Shown in pieces: positions 46,710 to 59,932 of a stretch of 64,000 nucleotides of DNA. Made by a program: the position numbers and the translations under genes. Positions within the stretch are counted from its first letter, which is position 1. Every line of letters starts with the position of its first letter. The DNA is taken from assembly GCA_918026815.1 (NCBI GenBank), contig CAKJVC010000246.1, forward strand, positions 62,001 to 126,000, in the 5' to 3' direction. Origin of the DNA: Chalara sp. BL73 (Eukaryota > Ascomycota > Leotiomycetes > Helotiales). Below the pieces are notes generated by a model. That model saw only the letters and a program-made list of their open reading frames with translations, did no database searches and was not told the DNA's origin.

Positions 46710-47762
46710 ATTCAGTGATCCTTGTGTGGAAAATCTAAAGGAATCGTACGAAGCGTGTTGATCTGGTCGGGCGAGGACCTAAAGATGAGGCGCTTGTGAC
46801 TGCCATATATGTACTGGATTGGCTAATTGCAAACACGAGTCTTTTTCTTTTGCTAAGCCAATTTCCGGATTCCATAATGGAGATGCAGAGAGGCTTCTGA
46901 AGCATTTGTAGTGGTAATGAGAAGAGGCGTCAATTGGCTTGCAGGGCAAGGAGAACGGCGATCACACCAGATGGGGGAAGACACAGAGACAAGGCACTAA
47001 GCTCAATGGGGTAATTATGACTTGCCCCAAGGGGTTAGTACAAACTTACTCCTTTGGGTAAGACCTGGATTTCCCATTGGAGAAGTGCTGTGTGGGCTGA
47101 TGTGTATCTTGAATGCTACGGGGTTGCCCGCTTATGATGTATGCGTGGTTATGTTCATGTACTCCGTGGGTGGGATAGGGTCTTGCTGATGCTATACTAT
47201 CCTATACCCCCTAACAATCTTGCATTCAGGGTGTTGTCAAAGTGGTATTTATCTAATATTGACCGGTTAGTAGATCCATTTTGAATGGCTGTTCTCAGTA
47301 GAATTAGCTCTTTTAAGCCATGATTTATGCTAGCTCCACTTGATCTTTTTACCAAAGATCAACATCCTGGCCTGTGCTATCTGTTCTGATCAAGATGAGC
47401 CCGTTGGCTCTCACTTACCCTTGAATGCCAAGTTATTAGAGGTGTAGGATCGCAAAAGATGGCTGTCCGGCTGAATTCTTACTACGTGCATAGTTGTGTT
47501 GCAGCTTAGAAGGATTTCATCCTGTAAGATAATGGCGACAGTGATAGATAGAAGAGCGTATCTGCTGGTGGTTGTCTTTCCTAGTGAACCTTGACAGGAT
47601 TTAAAAGGGCCTTAGGTGGCCCTGGATTCTGCCAAAACATTTCTCTTCAATCGAGCAATCGATTGATACGCACGCATACATACATATCTATCAACCTACA
47701 GTACTATAATCGACTTATATGACACCAGATATCCACACTATTTCCATCCAACAAGCTAAACT
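46710..47762. other. Bidirectional promoter between MFS transporter and P450
   Basis: 1.05 kb separating two divergent starts. No gene or RNA is seen. Candidate Zn2Cys6 half-sites (CCG/CGG) occur, but I could not single out a repeated spacing. Confidence 0.55.
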
Positions 47763-49651
47763 ATGCTTTCGCTTCTCTCTAGGCCCATAAACCTGTTGCC
47801 GATTGGTGAGGTGTCAGGCTTGCTGGTGATCTCCTTGTTGTTGGTAGTGTTCAAGTTATATGTATTTCAGGCACGGCATCATCTCAAGGACATCCCAGGG
47901 CCATTTCTCGCCTCGTGGTCTAACCTGTACCGCCTCAAGCGTGTCATCGACGCAAAAGCGCATATACATGATATCGAACTCCACAGAAAATATGGACATG
48001 TTGTTCGCTTGGGCCCAAATGCCGTATCGATCGGGGATCCAGCGGCGATACCCCAAATCTACGGCATCGGCTCCAATTTCCCTAAGGTACGTAGAAAGCC
48101 ACACCCCAATTTGCGTTCTCGACGGCGATGTTTAACACCGCTTTGTAGTCAGGTTTTTATCCTGTAAACCACACATACTCCAAAGGAAAATTGATTCCGG
48201 GTCTCTTCAGCAGCACCGATGAGGGTCTCCACCGCCACATGAAGAGGCCAATTGCGGGGTTCTACTCTATGACAAGCGTGATTGCGTATGAGGGTCTAGT
48301 TGACCAAACAACTAAACTCTTCATCTCGCAGCTGGACAAGAGATATGCGCAGACCGGTCGGAGATGTTGTTTCAGCGATTGGCTACAATTCTATGCCTTT
48401 GATGTCATGGGTGATGTTACTTTCTCGAAGAGGCTCGGGTTTCTGCAACAGGGGGTCGATATTGATGGTATGATGGAGAAAATCTGGAAGCGCTTCAAAT
48501 ACTTCTCGGCGGTGGGCAACCATTCCCTTTTCTCCATCCACGACTTAGTTCTCGAGACAGAACAAGCACTAATGACGAATTTTAGGTTGGGCAAATGCCA
48601 TGGCTTGACTCTTTCTGGGATAAGAGCCCCCTTTTAAATACTCTATTGCCTGCCAAGTCTTCTGCAATTGTTACCTTTGCAGCCAGACACGCGGCCCAGA
48701 GACTGAGCGCAAAGTCCGCTGAAGGCGATGAGAAGTCGGATATAGAGGCCGGACGCAAGGGGGGAGACTACTTAACCCGCTTTGTTGAAGCAAAGAAAAA
48801 GGATCAGGGTATTCCAGATTGGTTAGTGGATAACTCCAGCCTTTCTCATATATACATGTTCTTTATTGACGAATATTCGTGCGTATAGGTATGTCACAGC
48901 ATGGACCGTATCAAATATGCTCGCTGGTAGCGACACGACCGCTATCTATCTTCGGGCTATCTTCTACTACCTCCTCAAACACCAGAATTCCATGGATCGT
49001 TTGGTGGCAGAGATTATGGAGATGGAGAGAAGTGGGAAGCTGTCTGAGATCATCACATGGAAGGAATCTAAATCCATGCCATACCTGGAGGCTTGTATCA
49101 AAGAAGCAGGACGACTCCACCCCCCCATCGGTCTTCCACTTGAGAGGGTGGTGCCATCTGGAGGTGTCGATATTTGCAATCACCATATCCCGGAGGGAAC
49201 GGTTATTGGCATTAATGCATGGGTTGTTCAGCGAGACAGAGATGTTTTCGGTGTTGATGCCGATGAGTGGCGACCCGAGAGATGGCTCTGTTATGAAAAT
49301 ATCAAGAAGATGGATCGTGCGATGTTCGTGGTAAGACGGTCCAGGCTGTCGAGGCGTGTCATCACTAATAGCAGTTCAGTTTGGCTCCGGCCATAGATCG
49401 TGCCTAGGCAAGAATATTGCACTCATGGAATTGTATAAGCTTGTACCACAGGCACTACGGACCTTTCAGGTATGTTTTCTGTTCTTGGTAGTCGGGAATT
49501 ATTGCTACTAGAACTAAATGCTGATGGCTTTCTGAAGATGGAACTTGCCGACCCTGATAAGGATTGGATTGTAGAGAATCGCTGGGTTGCAAAACAGCGG
49601 GCAATGGATATCTATCTTCAAAGACGACTACAGGTCGAGGTAGAGCCTTAA
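47763..49651 (+). CDS. Cytochrome P450, pisatin-demethylase-like
   Basis: Six exons, 47763-48086, 48149-48511, 48586-48821, 48889-49330, 49380-49469 and 49538-49651 (introns 62, 74, 67, 49 and 68 nt), give 522 residues. An N-terminal membrane anchor (GLLVISLLLVVFKLYVF) precedes the proline-rich hinge DIPGPFLASWSNL. The I-helix oxygen-binding motif is AGSDTT, ExxR is EAGR in CIKEAGRLHPP, the PERF-type motif is RPERW, and the haem loop is FGSGHRSCLGKN with ligand Cys at about 463. The C-terminus after the haem loop (LMELYKLVPQ) resembles pisatin-demethylase-type fungal P450s. It is ER-bound and probably oxidises an intermediate of the local pathway; the substrate is unknown. Confidence 0.9.
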
Positions 49652-49916
49652 AATATGTTGATTTTGGTCAACTTTGAAGGAGGATGGGGGTAGCTAATAA
49701 AATGTATCGGTTGTGGGTACAATTTAGACAACAGCTTGGAGGTTTGATTGCCGACATTTACAATCAGTTGGCCTTAAATTTCCTCAAAGAGGAATATGAG
49801 AATGTAGTAGCAGTCATTCACACTGCGGTACGGAGTCCGGAATAGTACCCCATTATCCTGACATAACGCTGAAGTCCATACTGGCATTTAGATGATCAAA
49901 CCATTCCTAGATTGTG

Positions 49917-52362
49917 TCAGCTGATGAATTCACAGAAATGTGCTTCCCAATGATATAAACATACCCATTCATATTCTTCATCCACAGGTATGAACTGTTG
50001 CCAAGTATTCTCAAGGTTCCACGTATCGTTCAGGCTAGGAGCCGTGGCGCGAGAATGATGATTCATTGTTTCATGCCCAGGTACACCATCACCAGGACTT
50101 ATACTCAATTTACTCCCCAGTGTATCATTTTGTTCTTTTCCAACAACACGTAACTCTTCCCCAATAGATAAAGAGGTTTGCAAGGTAGTAGCTGGTGTTG
50201 TCTGTGTTATCAAAAAGGCGATTTGCATTGCATTTGTCGCAGCCTGCACCATCGTTACAAGTACAGGCTGACACTGAAGCTCTGCAACCACACAAGCCTC
50301 AGCAACACACATCAGCTTGTATGCTTTTATGTAGTTGATGCCTGAGACCAAGTTGTTCATCCAAAGCTTTTTTGTGAATGCCATACTAGCTAGAATGTCC
50401 TCCTTTCTTGGTATACTATGAGTGCTCCCAGAGTTTCTAGTTTCGTCTCGCGAGTGCTCGCCATCTTTTGTAATGTGTAACTGTCGGATCCCATGGCAGA
50501 GAGAAAATATTGCACGGCAGATATCATTCTTAAGGAATGTCTGGCTGAGTCGCCACCAACCACAATCACTGGCTGCCACCAGCTCCGAGAAAACTTTGTG
50601 GCAAGTTAGCATAGATATCGCCGCATTGAGGTATTTGGACCACGCTACATCCATCTTGGAAAATGGTTGCTCGTCTAACAGATGTCGATACATAATCAGA
50701 ACCGTACGGTGATGCATAAAATCAAGGAGAATGTTGTACAAGGCGTTAAAATTTCTATCATCTGATATCGTATCCAGGTTTTGGTGTTGATCAGTATCAA
50801 GGCTGATAGCAACTTTTGCGTTTTCAATATCGTTTGCCAGAAAGTCTTCTTCCCTTATAGTATCGTTCAATGTAAGACTCAAGCTAGGCGAGCAGATGAT
50901 ACTCTGGATTTTGCTACAGGCGCGTGTGACCTTGGCCAGACCGTGAATGAACCAGGCGTCGTCATTGTGCCCTTCCACCATATTACATCCAACATACTGT
51001 CTCTGATTTGCACATTTACGTGGCAACTGAGTGTCTGTTTCATCTTCCCTGATAAAGTGCGGTACTCCCATTTGCACAGAATAGTCCATGTCCATGAAGC
51101 GAATGATGGCCCACAGCCTTCTTCGGCTTTCCACCTCGAACACTGATATTCCTACAAAGCAAGTTGGATCACGATGTAGGCCCAATGCAAACGCAAGTTT
51201 CGAGACCATGCCCAATATGCCGCAAAGGCCGTCTGGTCCATCAACTTCTGTCAAGATGTTTTTGGTCGCAACAAGGAGAAGCTGGACCTGAAGAAGCATA
51301 ATACTTGGCTTTCGCATTGAACTGTCGTTGAAAAGTACATATTCAACTGCTTTTACTAGAATCTTAGCCTGAGTCTGCCTCCTCACTAGATCTGTGTGGG
51401 AGTCATCTTCTGAGATATCGAGAAGGAGTCCGCAAGCTAGAATCATCATGAGCTGGAGCAACCATAGAACATCCATGTCGCGATTTATCAGGAAGCGTTC
51501 GTACTGGCGATAAAAGATAGAACGATCGATGATGGGTAAAACGCGACCAACGGTCCTCATATAAGTTGAACACAGCCGCCCCTGTGCAGCGGGATCGGGC
51601 AAGCATGCCAGGAGCTCGCGCTTCCTAGCCTCTACATTATAAGGCACTATCATCGTAAGGGGATTGGCGCAGGCTCTCTGGTGCAAAGCTTTGATATGGA
51701 ACAGCTTGGCTTGGCTATCACCGAAGACCGGATCCTTGGCTAAAAACAACGTCATATGGGGAAACTAAATGCAACACGCTTGTCAGTAGAATGTTCTAGT
51801 GGCAGCGGTGCTTCCGTGAAGGGTAGTGTTCATGGGGCCTTACCTCGTTTATAAGCAAAGCCCAATGAGTATTTCCCAGGAACTGCATCCTATTTGGCTT
51901 TTGCTGCAAGAGACCATTTGCAAGGCCAGCACTTCCGCTTCTGGCATTGTTGCTCGCTGGCAGGGAAAAACTCGACCTATCTGAAACTACGGATGCCAAA
52001 CCATATGGAGAAATTGGTGGCCGTGCAGCTGGAATGGTTGAGAGCTTTTGCAACTTTTCCAACTGGTCTACCCTACCCTTAATGGAGGTAATCTCTTCGG
52101 AATGACGTTGCAGCGATGGACTGTCATTCTCTTCTAAGTCTTCTTTAGGCGATGTTACGCAGTCATTGCCCGACGCATATTGACACGACATCTGCCATCC
52201 GCGTGTTGAACATTGCCGACATGGGAGACCTCGATCGCATCTGATCTTGTGTTCACGGCAGGTTGTACACGATTGTGGTTGCACCCTTTTCCGGCGAGCA
52301 CGAGTTGAGGTAGTGCGTTTCGCGGCATACGTGGATGAAGTCACCACCTTGAATGAATTCAT
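49917..52362 (-). CDS. Zn2Cys6 transcription factor, likely cluster regulator
   Basis: Two exons, 52362-51844 and 51764-49917, with a 79 nt intron, give 788 residues. The zinc cluster (SCTTCREHKIRCDRGLPCRQC...C) has cysteines at about 32, 35, 42, 48, 51 and 60 and a basic lead-in (RARRKRVQPQ). A short coiled coil follows (ITSIKGRVDQLEKLQKL). The fungal_trans domain is recognisable by VLPIIDRSIFYRQYERFL, GLHRDPTCF and ESRRRLWAIIRFMDMDYS. It lies tail-to-tail with the first P450 and between two P450 genes, so it is the natural candidate to control this group. That role is inferred from position. Confidence 0.9.
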
Positions 52363-54165
52363 GGCGTTACTACTACCTAGCTTTGACAGGAAAACAGGAA
52401 GGCATTCCTATCAATGCCTCTCTTGGCGTTGCTAAAGGGAAAGGAAGGGGAGGAGGACGAGGGCTATGTTCCAAGTGTTCCTTGCTGCTGATTAAGCGCC
52501 CATTGTATGCTGAAGAATGAATGGCCAATGTAGCGAATGGGCAGGAACGTGGGTCCGTGAACGGCTGGGTATGTGATCGCTTAAATGAGTCAATGATGAA
52601 TGAAAGGTGTCTGAATTAGAAGATACAAGTCAAATGCAAAGTGCGTGCAAGGTGGGGTGGTCCGTGAGTGAACACGAGGCGAGACAACATGAAGCGAGAT
52701 AAGTAATCCCAGGTCAACTAGATAACGTTCGAGGGACCTTTCCGTTTTATTTTTTCGTCATTTGAGCTGCTTAAAACACCACAAAACTACTCTTAGCCGC
52801 GGGCTCTAAATAGGTTGCTTTCAATTCTTGCTATTCTTAGGTTTTTTTGGGGGGGTTTTTTTTTAAAAATATTTTTGGGGTGGTTTATTGACATAGGGAG
52901 GAGGCCAACCTAACCTTTTCCAAGACGTTCTGAACGTCTATAGATAAAGGGCGTTGGTCAACTAAGATGAAGCTTCGTGATGTGTATAATTGTAATCAAT
53001 AATCTCCACAGTCTGCAGAGTGCTCTCATTGGGTGGTTAGATCTGGGATCCGAGTGCGCGCATGGCTTTTTCCCCTTGTAGAATAGTGTATGTTAATATA
53101 AGTGGTTCTGAATATCGCTGAGCGAAATCTGTCCCTCTAGCTCGTTCTTTCATTTTACCCTCTGCTGACACATTTCAATGGAAGGTAGACAAGATAATTC
53201 CTGAAAGCTCTTCCCTCTTCCCATCCGCTCCAGGGAATAAAATGTATGAGCAGCTCGCGGCCGCTGAGACGGGTAGTAGCAGACGGTAGGCATATCTTTA
53301 TCAGAATTGCGGCATTTTAAGGTCGCGAACTACTGGAGAAGTAGCATATCAATAACAAGTATGAATTCAACCTTACTATTACATATTGAACAAATAACAA
53401 TACTAAAGATTTGTACCGTTTGATGCTCTGATTTGAAAGTCAATAAGTTGAGATTGTTGCATAGAATCACCGGAAATGAAGCCAAGCAGTGAAAGAACCA
53501 GAACATACTGCAAATTCGTATATTAAATTACAAGTTATATGTCTAAAGTGAAGTATATTGATCTCAATGTATGTTATGGAAAGATAAAAAAAGTTCTTGT
53601 CCGCCTTATACTTCAAGCTTTATCTGTTAGAGGGTTTTAATGATTAATTTCAATGATGTAGTTTGAGAACTACTGAATGCAATGACGGCAGACCTTCTCT
53701 TGCAATACTCTATGCAAATTCTCGTGTTCAGGGAGCCTGGAAAAACATAAAAGAATGGGACGTAAAATTAATTAGACGCTGAAATGAAGTTCTGGATACA
53801 TGCAAATCGGAGAAGGCTTGTAAAAGCAGAGCATAAATAAAAAGAAATGAGGATCAAAAGGTTTTGTAGTGGACCAGGATGGAATAGGTGCGTCTCAGGA
53901 ACTGTGCGACAAAAATAAAAGCGTTTTGGTTGTTTCAAGATGTCACTATACCCCTCAAACGTCTTTTCTCCTGTATAACTTGCTATTACCATTTCCATTC
54001 CGTTTGTTGTTCTGAAGAGTTCCTTGGGGGGCTCAGATCTTATTTATTTTTTGTGAATGAAGGATATTGTGGCCTAGAAATCTATCATAACTTGTAAACC
54101 GCCTTCCGTTATGTACAAAGTTATTGCGTTACTTCCCTTGCACTTAAACGACCTACCATACAATC
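52363..54165. other. Intergenic region with regulator promoter and dispersed repeat
   Basis: 1.8 kb upstream of the Zn2Cys6 gene and downstream of the second P450. A T/G-rich homopolymer patch lies at about 52840-52880. Copy B of a dispersed repeat lies at 53522-53682. No convincing gene is present. Confidence 0.5.
53522..53682 (+). repeat. Diverged dispersed repeat, copy B
   Basis: Same orientation and order of landmarks as 43994-44162 (TTGATCTCAATGTATG, TGGAAAGATAAA, CTTTATCTGTTAG, GATTAATTTCAATG). The alignment is by eye with gaps; the repeat class is unknown. Confidence 0.45.
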
Positions 54166-55852
54166 TTACCGCTCAATATTTCTCAACCGTACCCACAACT
54201 CAGGTTTAGTCATAGAATGAAAGACCTTCATATGCCTAAGATTGCCATCCAAGCCCCATACCTGGTTCTTCACTTTATAGGCCTCTCTATCGAGCTCGAT
54301 ATCGAAGTTCCATAACAAATGCGACAGGATAAGCCGCAGCTCCATGTAAGCTAGATTTCTCCCGATGCACACTCTTGGCCCTGTACCAAATGGCAGAGAA
54401 GCATTCAGGTGGTCATTTGAGAATTTCTCATCCTCCCCTAACCAACGCTCGGGCATAAACATATCTGGCTCGTGGAAATTTAGACGTGAATGCGTTGCTG
54501 ACCAAGGAGAAACGGCAACTGTCTTTCCCGCAGGTACGAAGTAGCCATCAATAGTAGCGCCACCTGGAGGAACTATACGTTGCTGACTAGCTGGCGAAGG
54601 TGGGAAGAGACGTAGCGCCTCATAGATCGTTGCCTCGAGATACCGAAGTTTCCTGACATTTTCCCACCTAATGTCGTCATCTACCACGAAAGCTGCCCTG
54701 ATCTCGCTAACAAGGCGGCTGTAAACATCTGGATGCGTACACACGAAGTATGTCCAGCCAGTGAGAGTAGTAGCTGTAGTATCAGTTCCCGCACTTATGA
54801 ATAATGCCATGTTAAGGATAATTTCGGTCCGGGAAAGCGATTTCCTGGATTCATTCCTGAGAATTTGATATATGAAATCAGGATGATCCCGGTCCCCGTC
54901 GGCAAGGCGATTGATTGTTTTCTCGCGTGAGTTGTTCAAATGAATTTTTCTCCAACCGGCGGCTTTCGCGGGAACAAGGAGCTTGGTCATCAAATACTCA
55001 AGCCACGTGCCTACGCCGCATATTCGACGTATGCCTTGAGTCCATGTCGCTGCTATAAAGACATTGATGACAGAAGTAGACCATTCTGTGACTGACGCCT
55101 GGTCTAAACACCCGAATGGCTCTGCAAAGCATAAATCACCCATTACGTCGAATGCGACGTACGTGTCTATATATGGTTAGTCAGGTAGTCTCAAAAGTTA
55201 GTATCTGTGATAAATCTTACACCAACTCGAGACGTCAACTGGTTGGTTCTCAGCAGCCTTTTTCTTGAGCACCTCAACTAGCTTATGGACATGAAGTCGA
55301 AGTAAACTCTCCTGCTGTAGCAATGCACTATTCGTGAATAGATAGCCCAATGCCCTACGCTGGCGAGCGTGCTCTTCGTTCAGAGCCAAACTTACGCCAG
55401 TCTGTCCATTTACGCTTCCAACGGCGCCGAGAAAAATTGGACTCTTCTCCATGTTTAGACCACCTTTCTATGCAGATGGTTAGTTCTGAAGCCTTCAGAC
55501 TCGAGATTTACCTACTCGAAGACCATAGATCTCCTCCCTGGCTTCGACACTGACAAAGCTAAGTTCCTCTGGGGAGACCCTCACAACCGGGCCATATTTA
55601 TCATGCAGCCACCTGTAGTATCTGTGTTGGTTGCCGCTTACTAAAGCTAAGGTAGCAGGCAGTTCTGACACGCTGTTGACCCATGGTCCGGGGACTGAAC
55701 GAAATGGGTGGAAGAATCGTGTCTGAACGATGTACACAAGAAAACTGACTACAAGCTAGTAATAATAAGCAGGAATTCTCATAAATAATTGATTGACGTA
55801 CGAGCAGCGCAAGAGTTGTGGCTATCAAAGCTGGGGAGAGTAGGTTGGTCAT
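54166..55852 (-). CDS. Cytochrome P450, isotrichodermin-hydroxylase-like (CYP65-like)
   Basis: Four exons, 55852-55802, 55755-55516, 55467-55221 and 55166-54166 (introns 46, 48 and 54 nt), give 512 residues. The frame continues upstream of 55852 but has no further ATG. The N-terminal anchor (LIATTLALLLVVSFLVYIV) leads to FRSVPGPW. Motifs are the I-helix AGTDTTATT, ExxR as EALR, MPERW, and the haem loop FGTGPRVCIGRN with the ligand Cys at about 446. The segment HDKYGPVVRVSPEELSFV and the general layout resemble CYP65/isotrichodermin C-15 hydroxylase-type enzymes of fungal secondary metabolism. It is ER-bound; substrate unknown. It lies next to the regulator and methyltransferase genes. Confidence 0.9.
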
Positions 55853-56474
55853 TGCCACTGGTACTGGGCAAAGCAATGTTCAAATTTTGCTTAAAAGGTA
55901 AGTTCCTGTGCCTTGCTAATAGAATCTCCGAAATGAACTTTCCTCCTATGCAAAACCACAGCTTAGGCGGTGTTGAGATAAGCTTTGACTATGTGGCAAG
56001 CTTTGTACTCGAAAGATTGGCATGCCTGGTCTTCAGGGCATATCGAGGTGGATGGCGATCGCTTGGGGAATTATTACCTACATATTTTACGATATTACAG
56101 AGAATATTCTAGGTGTGTATAATGGGAAATCTCCCTAACTAGCATTCGCCATAATTAAGCGATAGTATTCATATTTATCCTTGCACGCTTTGAGCCTGTT
56201 AAAGCAAAAATTCTGTGTTAATCCCGGTTATAATAGGTATTTCAATAATCAATGTGCTCAAAAGAGCTCATGTTCCTTGTGCTTCCTAAAGTATGCAGGG
56301 CCCGCAGAAACGAACTGGGCAAGGGTCTGCATATCCGAGAACGCGAATGCCGGCAGGGGTCAGACTTCAACTTCATCATCCCTTGCACCATTATGTGCAA
56401 GGTACGGAGGTAAGACTCTTTTTATATGATGGATATCTCTCTATATTCCAGTATAGACGATTTTGAACGTTTTC
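55853..56474. other. Divergent promoter between P450 and methyltransferase
   Basis: About 620 bp between divergent starts. Open frames here are short and unrelated to known families. It should hold both promoters. Confidence 0.55.
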
Positions 56475-57272
56475 ATGCAGCATATTAGTAGAGCAATGGT
56501 CGACACCGTAGAATTAGCGAAAGGCTATACTTTGGTCAATGATACCCAATACGATGCCGGGTTATTTCTTCTTCGAAGACTGGGAATTGCTCCTGGCATT
56601 CGCGTCCTCGATGTCGGTTGCGGACCTGGAAACCTAACAGCCCATATCGCCGGGCTCGTGAGGGAGAATGGAAGTGTCGTTGGCATCGATCCGAGCAAGG
56701 AGCGGATTGCCATTGCACTCGAGAAGGACATGCCAAATTTATCGTTCCAAGAGGGGAGAGCCGAAAACCTTTCGCCTTTCCCTTCAGCCAGCTTTGATGT
56801 CCTGTTTGTGAATTCCACATTTCATTGGGTGGAGGACCAGCCTGCCGCACTCAAAGAATTTCACCGTGTACTGAAGCCAGGGGGGCGGCTCGGTATTTCT
56901 GGCGGATCTGGAGACTATGTCGCCGCACATGAAAAGATCAAAGCAGATGTGCTTTCAAGGGAGCCTTACCGGATCTATCCAGAACAGAGCGGCCCAAAAT
57001 TTCTTAAGCAGCGCGAGCTCGAAAGCCTCCTCGGCAATGCAGGGTTTTCTGAGAGAAAAATTGTCATAAACACAATCATCAAGTCGGCCAAGAACGCAGA
57101 AGCTATGATCGACTGGTTGGACACGAGTTCGTCAGGAAAGACGTATGGCGGTATTCCTCTAGATTTACGACCAAAGGCTAGGGAAGAAATGAAGCAAGAA
57201 TGGGACAAGATTACCACAGAGGACGGAATTCGAATGGAAATGGAGCTCTTGGTCACTGTGGCTATCAAATGA
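56475..57272 (+). CDS. SAM-dependent class I methyltransferase
   Basis: A single exon of 265 residues from ATG 56475; the frame extends slightly upstream without ATG, and ATG 56496 is an alternative start. SAM motif I is RVLDVGCGPGNLTAHI (about residues 43-58), with the acidic loop VVGIDPSKERI, motif IV-like SFDVLFVNSTFHWVED and HRVLKPGGRLGIS. These are Methyltransf_11/25, UbiE or trans-aconitate methyltransferase-like features. The size suits a small-molecule O-, N- or C-methyltransferase; no transmembrane segment or targeting signal is seen. Its place among P450s and an exporter suggests it methylates the cluster product. The acceptor cannot be predicted. Confidence 0.9.
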   Translation: MQHISRAMVDTVELAKGYTLVNDTQYDAGLFLLRRLGIAPGIRVLDVGCGPGNLTAHIAGLVRENGSVVGIDPSKERIAIALEKDMPNLSFQEGRAENLSPFPSASFDVLFVNSTFHWVEDQPAALKEFHRVLKPGGRLGISGGSGDYVAAHEKIKADVLSREPYRIYPEQSGPKFLKQRELESLLGNAGFSERKIVINTIIKSAKNAEAMIDWLDTSSSGKTYGGIPLDLRPKAREEMKQEWDKITTEDGIRMEMELLVTVAIK

Positions 57273-58151
57273 GTTCTCTTCACCTATTCTCCAGGTATAG
57301 GCTTCTCGAAATAACCAATGGCAATCCAGCGGGCTTCTAACTCACAGCTCGAAGTAACAATATGCCCGCTCAAATCTGCCATTACTATGAGCTACTTTGC
57401 AATAACAGGTTGCTGTGAATAAATAGAGCTAAAATATTCTGATTTAAATAGAACCTGCACCAGCTTCTATCTTGGGGTCTTGCCAATGGTTCTGTGATAC
57501 AATGCGCTCTCATTAACGGAAGACTGATATTTCCTAGCTATGATATGTTTGAAGCAGATTTCCTGCTGGCCATGCGACAGGTACGGTAGCGCTAGGTCCT
57601 AAGCCATTCGTAAACAGCAGCTTAGGAAATTCTGAAGATTTTGTTATCATGCGAGGGAAAATCATTTCCCCTCAAATTCTCTCTCTAACGTTTCGCAATA
57701 TAGAGCTATACCTAAAATATTTCTGCTCTTGATATTACCAGTATTCTTCCAGGGCCAACCCAGCAAGGACTGTAGCAAACCTCACGGTTATGCATGTTCC
57801 TCCGGTTACATTCCTAGCATAAACACTGCATATAGTGACGTAACAAGAACACCCCTTAGCTAAAGTCTAGCCCGATGGCATGCACGGCTTCTTTTTCAAC
57901 AGGCTCGCATTATCAGGTGTAATAATGCCACGTAATGCGAGTAAACCCATCCACCCTATACATATAGGTATTTTGCGCCTCACTCCACTATACATCCACG
58001 TCTTCTTCTAAGTCTGGCGCCGTTCACATGATCTATCGGGGCCCTGTACTCTCTTCTTGTTTGCGAAGAGGCGATTTGGGCTGCCCGATACTCTTGGTCG
58101 CGGAGCTTCGAGCTAGATTATCGTTATCAGATACCACGGCGTAACTCCAGC
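57273..58151. other. Intergenic region, promoter of the DHA1 exporter gene
   Basis: About 880 bp downstream of the methyltransferase and upstream of the MFS gene on the same strand. No gene, RNA or repeat is recognised. Confidence 0.55.
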
Positions 58152-59932
58152 ATGTCACCTCCAACAGGCTCGCAACAGTCATCATCAAAGTCGACACCCG
58201 CCAAATTTCAGCCGGTAGATGCAGAGAAAGCACAGCTGGAAACAGAAGGCAACAACAACCCCGAAGAGATCAACCTGGAGGAGCAAAAGATCAGCGCGAT
58301 ACAGCGTTCGACATCACCGACTGCAAAACGCGAGACCAATGGCGGTGCCGCACCGCCTGCGCCTGCCTCTGAGCTGATAGTATGGTGGGACGATCCCGAA
58401 GATCAAGATCCAGCGAACCCCATGAACTGGACCTCGACCAAGAAATGGACCAACATATCCGTGATATCGGTAATCAGCTTCCTCGTGTGAGTAGAATACA
58501 ACACCCAACCAGCCAATAGCAGCGAGCCCGAGAAACCAAAGAAGAAGAAGAAAAAAAAGAGCAAATCTGACGCTCCAAAAAACAGACCGCTCGTATCATC
58601 GATGCTCGCGCCGGCCGTGCAGCTCGTAATGGAAGACTTCCACACCAGCTCGACCACATTCGCGACGTTCGTGGTCTCGATATTCGTGCTGGGGTTCGCG
58701 TGCGGGCCGCTGCTGCTCGCGCCGCTGAGCGAGCTGTACGGGCGCGTGGTCATCTACAACGTCACGAACGCGCTGTTCCTGGCGTTCACCGTCCTGTGCG
58801 CCGCGTCGCGGAGCCAGTCCATGCTCCTGGCGTTCCGGTTCCTGTCGGGGTTCGCGGGCGTCGCGACCATCACCATCGGCTCCGGGACCATCGCGGATAT
58901 CATGCCGCGTGACGAGAGAGGCAAGGCGGTTTCCGTCTGGTCTGTCGGCACGATCCTGGGGCCGATGGTGGGCCCCATCATCGGGGGCTACGTGACCGAG
59001 GTCGCGGGCTGGAGGTGGATGTTTTGGGTCGTCTCAATTGCTGTGAGTTTTTCGGACTATCGCGTGGCGGGAGGACGCTGCTGATTAATCATGACTAGAT
59101 CGGTGTGGTAACCATCTTTGCCTTTCTCGTCTTGAGAGAAACCAACCCTGTCGTGTTACTGGAGAGAAAGGCAGCTAAACTGAGAAGAGAGACAGGAAAC
59201 CCTAATTACAGATCTAAGCTTGCTCTCGATCTCACCCCCAAGGAGCTTTTGAAACATAGCATCGTTCGGCCGTTGAGATTGTTGGTCGGCTACCCGATCG
59301 TCACTGTCATGTGCACTTACGTTGCCATTTTCTACAGCATCCTCTATCTCCTCTTCGCAACATACTCCTTTGTTTTTAGGGAGGTCTACGGCTTTTCGAC
59401 ATTTTCTGCTGGTCTTGTCTTTCTGGCTGGCGGCCTAGGTACCTTACTGGGGCTGCTATACGTTGGGTATTTCAGCGACAGAACCATCAAGAAGCGTGCC
59501 GCCGCTGGGAAGCTAATCACGCCAGAAGATCGTCTTCCACTTCTCATTACATTACCCGGATCTCTTGCATTTCCAATCGGGTTATTTATGTACGGGTGGA
59601 GCGCCGAAGAGCATGCCCACTGGGTTATCCCCCAGATAGGAACGGCCATTACAGGGTTCGGCTCGATCTTAATCTTCATAGGCATCCAAACCTACCTAGT
59701 TGATGCGTTCGTAGAATATGCCGCCAGCGTTATTGGTGCCAATGCGGTGCTAAGAGGGGCTGCTGGGGCGCTCATCCCGCTTGCCGGTCTGGATATGTAC
59801 AACGCCCTTGGATGGGGTTGGGGAAACAGCGTGCTTGCCTTCGTTGCACTTGCATTTGCTCCCATGCCCTTGGTATTCAGCTTGTATGGTGCCAAGATAC
59901 GTAATCTGAAGCGCAGCCAAGTTAGACTATAA
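58152..59932 (+). CDS. MFS multidrug/metabolite exporter (DHA1 type)
   Basis: Three exons, 58152-58486, 58586-59042 and 59099-59932 (introns 99 and 56 nt), give 541 residues. A long hydrophilic N-terminus ends in the family lead-in [16 protein letters not shown]. Twelve helices follow with the DHA1 signatures [13 protein letters not shown] (motif A variant), [20 protein letters not shown] and the motif C-like block [11 protein letters not shown]. The C-terminal half contains [20 protein letters not shown] and the typical [15 protein letters not shown] ending. Such proteins export drugs, mycotoxins or other products by proton antiport at the plasma membrane. Exon 2 is markedly GC-rich compared with exons 1 and 3. 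It is the probable exporter of the cluster. Confidence 0.92.
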
